DNA from: Thermodesulfovibrio sp. 3462-1
GTDB taxonomy: Bacteria; Nitrospirota; Thermodesulfovibrionia; Thermodesulfovibrionales; Thermodesulfovibrionaceae
Direction: 5' to 3'
Length of the DNA: 64,000 bases
Assembly (NCBI RefSeq): GCF_040451425.1
Contig: NZ_CP144374.1
Coordinates: 1,156,501 to 1,220,500, forward strand
Shown here piece by piece: positions 38,638-46,576 of the stretch. Under the pieces are notes generated by a model. It did not search any database and had not been told where the DNA came from. It worked only from the letters and a program-made list of their open reading frames with translations. Position 1 is the first letter of the stretch. Each line of letters begins with the position of its first letter. The position numbers and the translations under genes were made by a program.

Positions 38638-39591
38638 TCAATAAGTTGTTGCCACAGTCATTCCGATGTTTTTAAAGAAATTTTTCCAGAACTCGTAGGA
38701 ACCTCTTGATTGTCCTTTGCCAGGATAAATTTCATAAAAGGTTCTATATTTTTCAGGAGTTATATCAGGCATAACAACATTTGCCCCTACTTGAAAAGCT
38801 TTTTCTCCTAAATCAAAAGAAATTGTTCTCAAAGCTGTTGTTGCAGGAATGTTTGCAAGGGGAAGCAAAATTCTCATAATTGCCAGAACTTTCAGAGTTA
38901 TCAAAGGATTGCCCATTGGTGCGTTTTTTAAAGGAGTTTCAGGATGTGGAATAAATGGTCCGATTCCAAGCATATCAAGCTCAAGCTCTTTCATAAGAAA
39001 AATATCATCTGTTAGAGATTGAATTGTCTGTCCCGGCAATCCCACAATTACTCCAGAGCCTGTTTCATATCCAAGCTCTTTAAGCCATTTAATGCATTGG
39101 ATTCTTTTCTGAAGGTTTGTATCAGGCTTTAATGCTTTAAAAAGCTTAGCATCCGATGTTTCAAACTTAAGAAGATATCTATCAGCACCAGCTTCTCTGA
39201 GCATTGCATAGTCTTTATAGCTTAACTCTCCAACAGAAAGAGTTACAGCTACATCAAACTTTTTAATTTCTTTTACAACTTCACTGATTTTTTTAGCATT
39301 CCATTGAGGGTCTTCTCCAGACTGTAAAACCACTGTTTTAAAACCTGCATTTGCTGCCTGGTGAGCTGTTTCAATTATTTCTTTACTGCTCATTCTATAT
39401 CTTGGCAATTTTTTATTGTCCCTTCTTATCCCGCAAAAAAGACAATTGCATTTGCAGTAGTTTGAAAACTCAATAATTGCTCTCAGGTGAACTGTATTTC
39501 CGTGAAATTTTTTTCTTACCTCATCTGCAATTTTTGCTACTTCTTCAAAAGGAGTCTCTGTAAGAAGCTTTAATATCTCTTGTTTATTCAC
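38638..39591 (-). CDS. hydE: [FeFe]-hydrogenase maturase HydE (radical SAM)
   Basis: Radical-SAM enzyme that helps build the dithiolate bridge of the H-cluster. The 317 residues have the SAM cluster motif CKCNCLFC (C-x3-C-x2-C), followed by VVLQSGEDPQW. The family C-terminal barrel runs on past GLPGQTIQSLTDD. It is somewhat shorter than the roughly 350-residue Thermotoga enzyme. It overlaps hydF by 4 bases. Methylornithine synthase PylB is a relative, but the hydFG neighbours settle the call. Confidence 0.93.
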   Translation of the reverse strand: MNKQEILKLLTETPFEEVAKIADEVRKKFHGNTVHLRAIIEFSNYCKCNCLFCGIRRDNKKLPRYRMSSKEIIETAHQAANAGFKTVVLQSGEDPQWNAKKISEVVKEIKKFDVAVTLSVGELSYKDYAMLREAGADRYLLKFETSDAKLFKALKPDTNLQKRIQCIKWLKELGYETGSGVIVGLPGQTIQSLTDDIFLMKELELDMLGIGPFIPHPETPLKNAPMGNPLITLKVLAIMRILLPLANIPATTALRTISFDLGEKAFQVGANVVMPDITPEKYRTFYEIYPGKGQSRGSYEFWKNFFKNIGMTVATTY

Positions 39592-40865
39592 CTTCTACCT
39601 CTTATTTTCTTTAAACTCTCTATCTCTTCTTTCATGTCATCCATTGTTTCACTTATGATTGATTGTAAGTGAGGAAAAGGAGAAAGGGCTCTGTGAAGAA
39701 CTCCATGAATGTGAGCCATTATTACCCCATAATTGACAATTGGAACTCCTGCTACCTTTGCTTGCATGATTCTGCTTAACATCTCTTTACGATTGAGCAT
39801 ACAGGCACCACAGTGAACAATTAATTTGTATTGATTAAGAGGCTCTGGAAGAGGTCCTCCTCCTGCCTTTACATCTATATCAAGATCACCACCAACCTGA
39901 GCCCTTAGCCATCTTGGAATTTTAACCCTTCCAATGTCATCTTCAACAGGATGATGGGTGCATGCTTCAGAGATTAAAACTTTATCGCCTGGTTTAAGAT
40001 TTTTAACTGCTTTAACTCCCTCAACAAGTGTTTGAAGGTCTCCTTTGTAACGGGCAAACAGAATTGAAAAAGAAGTAAGTCTTATATCAGAGGGAGTATC
40101 TGCTGCAGCCTTATTGTAAACTGAAGCATCGGTTACTACAAGCGAGGGCTTTTTATTGAGATAATTAAAAGCATGGATGAGTTCTCTCTCTTTAACAACC
40201 ATAGCCATTGCTTCGCTGTCAATAATGTCTCTTATCACAATTTGTTGAGGTAAAATCAGTCTTCCTTTTGGAGCTGCCTTATCAACAGGGATTACGCAAA
40301 TTACCACATCTCCAGGATTAATAAGGTCTCCAACAACCGTGGGAAGTATCCATTCCTTTGGAGCATGGTTGATAATTGCTTGTTTTAATTCATCTATGCC
40401 CTTACGGGTTAAAGCACTTACAAAAACCACTGGCTGCAAATTAAGTGGTTTGAATTGTTCCAGAAGTTCAGATGGTTGATAAAGATCTACTTTGTTGATT
40501 ACATAAATAACAGGAGTTTGAGTTTTTTGAGCCTTTTGCACAACTTCCTTTTCAAACTCTCCATATCCTGCTTGAGGATCAATTACAAGAAGAACAAGGT
40601 CTGTTTTTTCAAACACTTCATAGGATTTTTTCTTTCTAAGTTGTCCAAGTTCACCAACATCATCAATTCCTGCTGTGTCAATAAGAACAACAGGACCTAA
40701 AGGAAGTATCTCCATTGCCTTAAAAACAGGATCAGTTGTGGTTCCAGGAACATCTGAAACAATGGCAAGGTCTTGACCTGTAAGCGCATTTATTAAAGAA
40801 GACTTCCCTGCATTTCTTCTTCCAAATAAAGCTATGTGAAGTCTTTGACTTTTTGGTACTGTCAT
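39588..40865 (-). CDS. hydF: [FeFe]-hydrogenase maturation GTPase HydF
   Basis: Scaffold and carrier of the 2Fe subcluster. The 425 residues start with a Ras-like G domain (FGRRNAGKSSLINAL, IDTAGIDDVG, NKVDL). The cluster-binding ligands follow in the C-terminal domain: SEACTHHP and VHCGACMLNRKEM. It belongs to the maturation operon with hydE, hydG, aspA and a regulator. Confidence 0.95.
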   Translation of the reverse strand: MTVPKSQRLHIALFGRRNAGKSSLINALTGQDLAIVSDVPGTTTDPVFKAMEILPLGPVVLIDTAGIDDVGELGQLRKKKSYEVFEKTDLVLLVIDPQAGYGEFEKEVVQKAQKTQTPVIYVINKVDLYQPSELLEQFKPLNLQPVVFVSALTRKGIDELKQAIINHAPKEWILPTVVGDLINPGDVVICVIPVDKAAPKGRLILPQQIVIRDIIDSEAMAMVVKERELIHAFNYLNKKPSLVVTDASVYNKAAADTPSDIRLTSFSILFARYKGDLQTLVEGVKAVKNLKPGDKVLISEACTHHPVEDDIGRVKIPRWLRAQVGGDLDIDVKAGGGPLPEPLNQYKLIVHCGACMLNRKEMLSRIMQAKVAGVPIVNYGVIMAHIHGVLHRALSPFPHLQSIISETMDDMKEEIESLKKIRGRR

Positions 40866-40949
40866 GGTTTTGCCTCCTTCATTTCTTCTTTACAGACTGC
40901 TTCAGGACATTGAATCCCTCACAGTGACAGATGAAATGGCTTATTTGCA

Positions 40950-41225
40950 TCAACAATCTCCGCCGTTTATTGCAACCTTGCAGAGACTGACCACAGCTTC
41001 TTTTTCCTTTATCTTTTCCCACTCATTTGATACAATCGCATATCTCTCACTCAAATAAATAACCTCTGAAGGAAGAAAGGAGTCCTCCCTATGTCCAGCT
41101 ATGTATGAATGTCTCTTTCCCATAATTTCAACAAACCAGATGTTTGCTCCATATTTTTCTTTAACATAGTTAGCTATTTCATCAAATTTTTCAATGAGAT
41201 TAGAAGTAGAGGTCTCTTTCTCCAT
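40950..41225 (-). CDS. Small unknown protein in the hydrogenase maturation operon
   Basis: A 91-residue protein I do not recognise. It is mixed helix and strand, with segments EKFDEIANYVKEKYGANIWFVEIMGKRHSYIAG and SEVIYLSERYAIVSNEWEKIKEKE, and it ends in NGGDC. There is no signal peptide or membrane segment. ATG 41225 follows AGGAGG by 7 bases and overlaps the end of hydG by 26 bases, so it is translated with the maturases. A role in H-cluster assembly is inferred from position only. Confidence 0.6.
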   Translation of the reverse strand: MEKETSTSNLIEKFDEIANYVKEKYGANIWFVEIMGKRHSYIAGHREDSFLPSEVIYLSERYAIVSNEWEKIKEKEAVVSLCKVAINGGDC

Positions 41226-42705
41226 TCTGAATCCTCCTGTAGTATTCAAGAAGCTTGTTATAAACTTTCTCTGGAACACGCTCCCTTAGCTCTTCAAGCT
41301 CTTTCTGGATAACCTTTTCACCTGCTGCCTTAGTCTCAGGAGAAGCAAAGTCATCAAGCCATTCTCTGAATGTGAGAACTGCATTGAGCTTACAAAATAC
41401 AGCTTCTTTACCTGTTCTAAGCAGTGTCATAATACGCTCACCTGTTCTTCCGCAACGGTATCCTGCAGTGCAAAAGCTTGTAATCATTCCCATTTCTGCA
41501 AGTTCGCGGATAACTTCATCAAGACTACGGGTATCCCCAAGTTCAAACTGCTGACGCTCAAGTTCCTGCTCATTATATCTATCTGAGTATGCGCCTATGC
41601 CAATTCGGGTTGAGGCATCTGTCTGAGTAATCATTCCAGAAGCAATAATTTCTCTTCGAATGTGCGCTGGCTCACGAGCAGTGAGAATCATTCCTGTATA
41701 TGGAACAGAAAGCCTTATCACAGCAATGAGCTTTTTAAAATCTTCATCAGAAACCCTGTATCTTGTTTCCTGAACAAATGGAGTATTGGCAGCAGGTTCA
41801 AGTCTTGGAAAAGAGATTGTATGAGGACCGATGCCAAACTGTTTCTCAAGGTCTCTTGCATGATAGAGAAGTCCCATAACTTCAAATCTCCAGTCATAAA
41901 GTCCAAACAAAACACCAAGTGCTACATCATCAACTCCCGCTTCCAGAGCCCTGTGATGACAGTAAAGTCTCCATTGATAATGAGCCTTAATCGTGCCCTT
42001 AGGATGAAGTTTTTCATATGTTTCATGATGGTATGTCTCCTGAAACACCTGATAAGTGCCAATTCCAACTTCCTTAAGCATCTTTAAATCATCAATGCTC
42101 ATTGGTGCAGCATTTACATTAACTCTTCTTATCTGCCCATATCCGTTTCTTGTTTTTACTCTAACTGAGTATATTGTCTCAATTGTATCTCTTATGTATT
42201 GAGGTCCTGTTAAAGGATGCTCACCATAAACAACAATTAGACGCTTGTGTCCAATCTCTCCTGCTAAAACCTCAGCTTCTCTTCTGACTTCATCAAGAGT
42301 AAGAACTCTTCTTTTTATCACATGATTGTCTCGTCTGAATCCGCAGTAAAGACAGTTGTTCACACATAAATTGCCACAGTAAAGAGGAGCAAATGTGACA
42401 ATTCTGTTATCATAAACCTTTTTCTTTACTTTGCCTGCAGCATCAAATATCTCCTGCCACAGTTCAGGATCCTTTACATTAAGAAGAGCTGCGGTTTCAT
42501 CAGGTTCAAGAGTTTGAATTGAAAGAGATTTTTGAATTATTTCTCTAATCCTTGCTGGTTCAGGGTTTGAATTATCTATTAATTTCTCCCATATTTCTTC
42601 ATCGTTTATGAAATCTTTACCTCCATCCATATACTTTGTTACTTCATCCTCTTTAATAACTTTTTCCATCCATGTTTTTTCCTTTTTTGTTAATACTGCT
42701 GTCAT
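41200..42705 (-). CDS. hydG: [FeFe]-hydrogenase maturase HydG (radical SAM tyrosine lyase)
   Basis: Cleaves tyrosine to supply CO and cyanide as an Fe complex. The 501 residues have the radical-SAM motif in CVNNCLYCGFRRDN. The second, C-terminal cluster motif is CTAYxxG-like: SFCTAGYRCGRTGERIM. The ThiH-like core lies between. The start follows GGAGG. It overlaps aspA by 4 bases. Confidence 0.96.
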   Translation of the reverse strand: MTAVLTKKEKTWMEKVIKEDEVTKYMDGGKDFINDEEIWEKLIDNSNPEPARIREIIQKSLSIQTLEPDETAALLNVKDPELWQEIFDAAGKVKKKVYDNRIVTFAPLYCGNLCVNNCLYCGFRRDNHVIKRRVLTLDEVRREAEVLAGEIGHKRLIVVYGEHPLTGPQYIRDTIETIYSVRVKTRNGYGQIRRVNVNAAPMSIDDLKMLKEVGIGTYQVFQETYHHETYEKLHPKGTIKAHYQWRLYCHHRALEAGVDDVALGVLFGLYDWRFEVMGLLYHARDLEKQFGIGPHTISFPRLEPAANTPFVQETRYRVSDEDFKKLIAVIRLSVPYTGMILTAREPAHIRREIIASGMITQTDASTRIGIGAYSDRYNEQELERQQFELGDTRSLDEVIRELAEMGMITSFCTAGYRCGRTGERIMTLLRTGKEAVFCKLNAVLTFREWLDDFASPETKAAGEKVIQKELEELRERVPEKVYNKLLEYYRRIQNGERDLYF

Positions 42706-44117
42706 TTTAATTCCTCCTTTAAATATTTAATCCCGGCAAAGCCAGGAGTTGTAAGCTCTTCAGGTAAAGTAATTTTTTCAATCTGTTGTTTTGAGAAATA
42801 CCCTTTTTCTATCAATAAATCTTCAACTTTTCTACCAGTTCTAACAGCTTCTTTATAAATTTCTGCACAGGTTTCGTATCCAAGATAGGGGCTAAAAGCC
42901 GTTATTACTGAGCAGCTACGATCAAGAAGTTCCTTACATCGAGCTATATCAACAAAAATTCCAGCCACACATTTTTCTCTAAAAATCCTGTATGTTTCTT
43001 TAAGGAGCTTAAGTGAACCAATAAGCTCATGGGCAATTAAAGGAACAAATGGATTGAGCTCAAGATTGCCAAGACTGCATGCATAACTGACTGCTATATC
43101 TGAAGCAATCACTTTTATTCCAACCTGAGTTACCATCTCAGGTATTACAGGATTTACCTTTCCGGGCATTATTGAAGAGCCAACCTGAACTTGAGGGAGT
43201 ATCAGCTCTCCAATTCCTGCTCGAGGACCTGAACTTAAAAATCTTAGATCAGAGGCAATCTTTATCAAGTCTGCTGCAAGAGTTTTCAAAAATCCTGATA
43301 CTTCTGAAAAGGTGTCTGTATTCTGGGTTGCTTCAAAGAGATTTTCAGCTTTTGCAAGAGGCAGTCCTGTAAACTCTCTAAGTTTTTCAATTGCTATTGA
43401 TATAAATGCTTTTGGACAATTAAGCCCTGTTCCCACAGCTGTTCCACCAAGATTAATTTGACGAACTCTTTCTTCTGCTTTGTTAATTCTCCACCAATCT
43501 CTGTTTAAAGCTTCTGCCCATGCTGAAAACTCCTGCCCTGCTGTCACAGGAACCGCATCCTGCATCTCGGTTCTGCCAACTTTCAAAATTTTTGCATACT
43601 CTTTTTCTTTTTTTTGAAACTCTCCCTGAAGCAAAGCAACTTCATGAGCAAGCTCTTTCAAAAGTTTTATAACCGCTACTTTTACTGCTGTTGGAAACAC
43701 ATCATTTGTTGACTGACTCATGTTTACATCTTCAACAGGATGTATAATGTCGTATCTGCCTTTTTCAAATCCAAGAAGTTCAATGGCTCTATTAGCAATA
43801 ACTTCATTGATATTCATGTTAATTGAAGTGCCTGCTCCACCTGAAAGTGCAGGAACAATAACTTCACTGTCAAACATACCCTTAGCAACTTCATCACAGG
43901 CAGACAATATTGCCTTTGCCTTTTGCTCAGAAAGAAGTCCAAGCTTTGTGTTTGCCCATGTACAGGCTTTTTTAACCATTGCCATTGCCCATATGAGTTC
44001 TCTGTGCGGCAATGCAGCACTTACACAAAAGTTTTCCCTTGCCCTTAATGCATGAATTCCGTAATAGGCATCAGAAGGAATACTTTTTTCTCCAATTGAG
44101 TCTCTTTCTATTCTCAA
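42702..44117 (-). CDS. aspA: Aspartate ammonia-lyase in the hydrogenase maturation operon
   Basis: Fumarase/aspartase superfamily enzyme: L-aspartate to fumarate and ammonia. The 471 residues have the catalytic loop GSSIMPGKVNPV, TNDVFPTAVKVA, and the aspartase-like N-terminus RIERDSIGEKSIPSDAYYGIHALRA. It overlaps both hydG and the TM1266-type gene by 4 bases, so it is a true operon member. Aspartases recur in hyd maturation clusters of other anaerobes, perhaps supplying ammonia, or serving an unrecognised role in making the azadithiolate amine. Confidence 0.92.
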   Translation of the reverse strand: MRIERDSIGEKSIPSDAYYGIHALRARENFCVSAALPHRELIWAMAMVKKACTWANTKLGLLSEQKAKAILSACDEVAKGMFDSEVIVPALSGGAGTSINMNINEVIANRAIELLGFEKGRYDIIHPVEDVNMSQSTNDVFPTAVKVAVIKLLKELAHEVALLQGEFQKKEKEYAKILKVGRTEMQDAVPVTAGQEFSAWAEALNRDWWRINKAEERVRQINLGGTAVGTGLNCPKAFISIAIEKLREFTGLPLAKAENLFEATQNTDTFSEVSGFLKTLAADLIKIASDLRFLSSGPRAGIGELILPQVQVGSSIMPGKVNPVIPEMVTQVGIKVIASDIAVSYACSLGNLELNPFVPLIAHELIGSLKLLKETYRIFREKCVAGIFVDIARCKELLDRSCSVITAFSPYLGYETCAEIYKEAVRTGRKVEDLLIEKGYFSKQQIEKITLPEELTTPGFAGIKYLKEELK

Positions 44118-44377
44118 GTTTCCTCCTTATTTATCGGAATTAAAAGACTTTTTACTGTAACGCCTTTTATACTTCCCAGTTTTCCTGTAAGAGAGCCTAT
44201 TTTGTCTGTATCGCCTTCTACAAAAAGAGATATAAAACCTGTGTCCAGTTCTTTTTGAGGGATTCCCATTCTTCCGATGATTATTTCTGAATGCTCTGAG
44301 AGGATTTTATTTACTAAGGAAGCATTCTTTTTTCTGTCACTGACTATTATTCCGACAATTCCAATCTTTTGTTTCAT
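44114..44377 (-). CDS. TM1266-family iron-only hydrogenase system protein
   Basis: An 87-residue ACT-like protein of the TM1266 family, called iron-only hydrogenase system regulator. It has the family blocks IGIVGIIVSDRKKNASLVNKILSEH, IIIGRMGIPQ and GFISLFVEGDTDKIGSLTGKLGSIKGV. It is first in the operon with aspA, hydG, the small unknown, hydF and hydE. The ligand is unknown. The intergenic stretch upstream (44378-44503) is AT-rich and has no consensus promoter I can point to. Confidence 0.87.
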   Translation of the reverse strand: MKQKIGIVGIIVSDRKKNASLVNKILSEHSEIIIGRMGIPQKELDTGFISLFVEGDTDKIGSLTGKLGSIKGVTVKSLLIPINKEET

Positions 44378-44503
44378 TCCTTGACCTCAGGTAACTCCCT
44401 CAGTCTTAGTTTTAACTTTCAAGCCCTTATCTTCAGGACAAAGTCCTTCAGAATCAGGCAAAAACTTAATTTTTTAAAATTTTAAAAAAAAATTAAAAAA
44501 AAG

Positions 44504-44797
44504 TCAACCTACTACAACACTTCCACCCTCAAGGACATTCTTTAAAGCAAACAGTTCATCTACAATTTCTTCATCATCAATATCTTCTAAAACTTCTTCA
44601 ATAATATCGCTAAGCTTTTTTACATATTCATCATTCAATATGAACCAGTCATTGTATACACCTTTTAATGCTTCTGTGTCATAAAGAAGATAATTTTTCC
44701 TTGAGAGTATTTCCGAAATTTTTATCACTTTTTCTATTGGTGCAAACCAATAATTTCTATTTCCAAGACTATAATAAACCAACATCTTTAGTTTCAT
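44504..44797 (-). CDS. Hypothetical protein in the hydrogenase operon
   Basis: A 97-residue acidic protein I do not recognise. The N-terminus (KLKMLVYYSLGNRNYWFAPIEKVIKISEIL) could form a small alpha/beta domain. The C-terminal half is helical and acidic (SDIIEEVLEDIDDEEIVDELFALKNVLEGG). There are no cysteines or transmembrane segments. It lies 35 bases after the hydrogenase small subunit gene on the same strand, and its Shine-Dalgarno GGAG lies inside the 10-bp hairpin at 44801-44824. Confidence 0.55.
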   Translation of the reverse strand: MKLKMLVYYSLGNRNYWFAPIEKVIKISEILSRKNYLLYDTEALKGVYNDWFILNDEYVKKLSDIIEEVLEDIDDEEIVDELFALKNVLEGGSVVVG

Positions 44798-44800
44798 TTA

Positions 44801-44824
44801 AGGGAGCTCCAGATGGAGCTCCCT
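44801..44824. promoter_or_regulatory. 10-bp hairpin covering a ribosome-binding site
   Basis: AGGGAGCTCC (44801-44810) and GGAGCTCCCT (44815-44824) form a perfect stem with a 4-base loop between the small-subunit stop and the next start on the minus strand. The 3' arm holds the GGAG of the following gene. It could reduce translation of that gene, or stabilise the hydrogenase mRNA end. There is no U-run after it on the minus strand, though TTTGTTT follows on the plus strand. Confidence 0.55.
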
Positions 44825-44832
44825 TTGTTTAT

Positions 44833-45159
44833 TTAAACTCTTGCTTTGTAATGAGTATGGAGCAGTGCTTCACTTATCTCACTCAGTGGATGATGTGCAA
44901 ACTCAGAGTAAAATTTCTTTATCATTGGATTTTCATGGGAAGCAGCCATTTTGAACTTTTCTCTCATTATGATATCATCTTTATACTGTCCTGCCTGTCT
45001 TGCTTTAATTAGATTGATTCTTTGTCTTCCAACAGGGGTGTCAAAGAAGTTATTACTGATGAATTCTTTGCCATAGCCAAGTTTTGGAAATCCAGTAAGT
45101 AAAACAAATGATGTTAATCCAGCAAATTTTATAAATGCTCTTCTTGTTATGTTTCCCAT
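44833..45159 (-). CDS. hydB: Periplasmic [FeFe] hydrogenase small subunit with Tat signal
   Basis: A 108-residue protein with a twin-arginine signal (ITRRAFIKFAGLTSFVLLTGF). The iron hydrogenase small-subunit domain follows, with NPMIKKFYSEFAHHPLSEISEALLHTHY. In Desulfovibrio the large subunit has no signal and travels across with its partner. The same arrangement is inferred here, since the adjacent large subunit lacks a signal peptide. The gene is 12 bases after the large subunit gene. Confidence 0.92.
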   Translation of the reverse strand: MGNITRRAFIKFAGLTSFVLLTGFPKLGYGKEFISNNFFDTPVGRQRINLIKARQAGQYKDDIIMREKFKMAASHENPMIKKFYSEFAHHPLSEISEALLHTHYKARV

Positions 45160-45171
45160 TTCACACCTCCT

Positions 45172-46557
45172 TTATTTCTTTGCTGAGCCAGCAAGAGCAT
45201 AAAGAAATTTTTCCCACAAACTGAGTTCAACTGGATGGCAAGGCTGTCCACCACCATTTATGCATCCACCTGGACATGTCATTACTTCAATAAAGTGATA
45301 AGGACTTTTACCTGCAACTACATCTTCAATCACAGGTTTAAGATGAGCACCATCAGGCCCTATTCCGTTTACAACACAAACTTTTATATTAAGTTGATCT
45401 GTTTTGAAAGCTTTTTTATAATCTGCTTTTAATGGCACAGGAATTGTGGCAGAAACAACAGGATGCCTATATCCTCTTACATCTTCAAAATCCCACTGAG
45501 GACTCATTGCTTTTGGTTCAAGCCCTGAAAGAACATGGAAAGCAAATCTTACTGCTGCTTCCATAACTCCGCCACTAACACCAAATATAGTAGCACCACC
45601 TGTATATTGCATAAAATCTTTTGGCTGTCTTTCTTCAGGAAGCTTCATTGGATTAATATTGAGTTTTCTGAAAACCTCTGCAAGGTCTCTTGTTGTAAGA
45701 ACAGCATCTACATCTCTCATTCCACTTATTTTTAAAAATCTTCCTGCAGAATCAAATTCAGGACGGGATGCCTCAAATATTTTTGCTGTACAGGGCATTA
45801 CTCCAACTGTGAAAATATTTTCAGGCTTTACCTTCCAGACATCTTTAGCACCATAGGTTTTTGCTGTGGCTCCTGCCATCTGCTGAGGTGATTTACAGGA
45901 AGAAATATTTGGTAATACTTTTGGATAATAAATTTCCGCATACCTTACCCATGCAGGACAACAGGATGTGAATTGAGGAAGAGGTTTGTGTTTAAATTCT
46001 TCTACTTCAAGAACTATCTTTTTACCCCACAGTTCAACTGGAAGTTCCTTTAGTCCTGAATGAGCTGCAACTCTTGCAAGAAGTTCTGTTCCTTCTTCAA
46101 GAATTGTCTGGTCAGCAGCAAAGTTGTTTTCATAAATATCAAATCCTGCTGTTTTTAAAGCTGCCCAGAGTCTTCCTACTGTTAAAGTTCCAGGCTCAGC
46201 TCCAAATTCCTCTGCAATTGCAACTCTTACAGCAGGAGCAATAATTGCAACCACCTTTGTTTTTTTGTCTTTAAGCTTTTCAATAACATGATCAACAAAG
46301 CTCATCTGCTCAATTGCACCAAAGGGACAGTTAAGTAAACACTGTCCACAGTTAATACATCGGTCAACATCAATTGAGTGTTTTTCTCCTACAGAGCCTT
46401 TAACAGCTCCTGCAGGACATACAGTTCTACAGGTATCACATCCAACACATGTTTCCTGATCAATTTTGATAATTCCTCTTAACTCTCCTTTTCGATAAGT
46501 TCCAGTGTCATTTGGAACTCCTCCATCACCTTTGAAAGTTTTAACTTTCCTTACCAT
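45172..46557 (-). CDS. hydA: Periplasmic [FeFe] hydrogenase large subunit
   Basis: H2-producing or H2-oxidising catalytic subunit. The 461 residues carry two [4Fe-4S] ferredoxin motifs (Cys37, 40, 43, 47 and Cys67, 70, 73, 77). All three H-cluster motifs are present: TSCCPAW (197-203), MPCTAK around Cys255, and EVMTCPGGCINGGGQP with Cys428 and Cys432. It lacks the C-terminal small-subunit domain, which is a separate gene with a Tat signal. It should work with periplasmic cytochromes as electron partners; none is in the window. Confidence 0.96.
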   Translation of the reverse strand: MVRKVKTFKGDGGVPNDTGTYRKGELRGIIKIDQETCVGCDTCRTVCPAGAVKGSVGEKHSIDVDRCINCGQCLLNCPFGAIEQMSFVDHVIEKLKDKKTKVVAIIAPAVRVAIAEEFGAEPGTLTVGRLWAALKTAGFDIYENNFAADQTILEEGTELLARVAAHSGLKELPVELWGKKIVLEVEEFKHKPLPQFTSCCPAWVRYAEIYYPKVLPNISSCKSPQQMAGATAKTYGAKDVWKVKPENIFTVGVMPCTAKIFEASRPEFDSAGRFLKISGMRDVDAVLTTRDLAEVFRKLNINPMKLPEERQPKDFMQYTGGATIFGVSGGVMEAAVRFAFHVLSGLEPKAMSPQWDFEDVRGYRHPVVSATIPVPLKADYKKAFKTDQLNIKVCVVNGIGPDGAHLKPVIEDVVAGKSPYHFIEVMTCPGGCINGGGQPCHPVELSLWEKFLYALAGSAKK

Positions 46558-46576
46558 ACAACCCCCCTTGTTTTAG

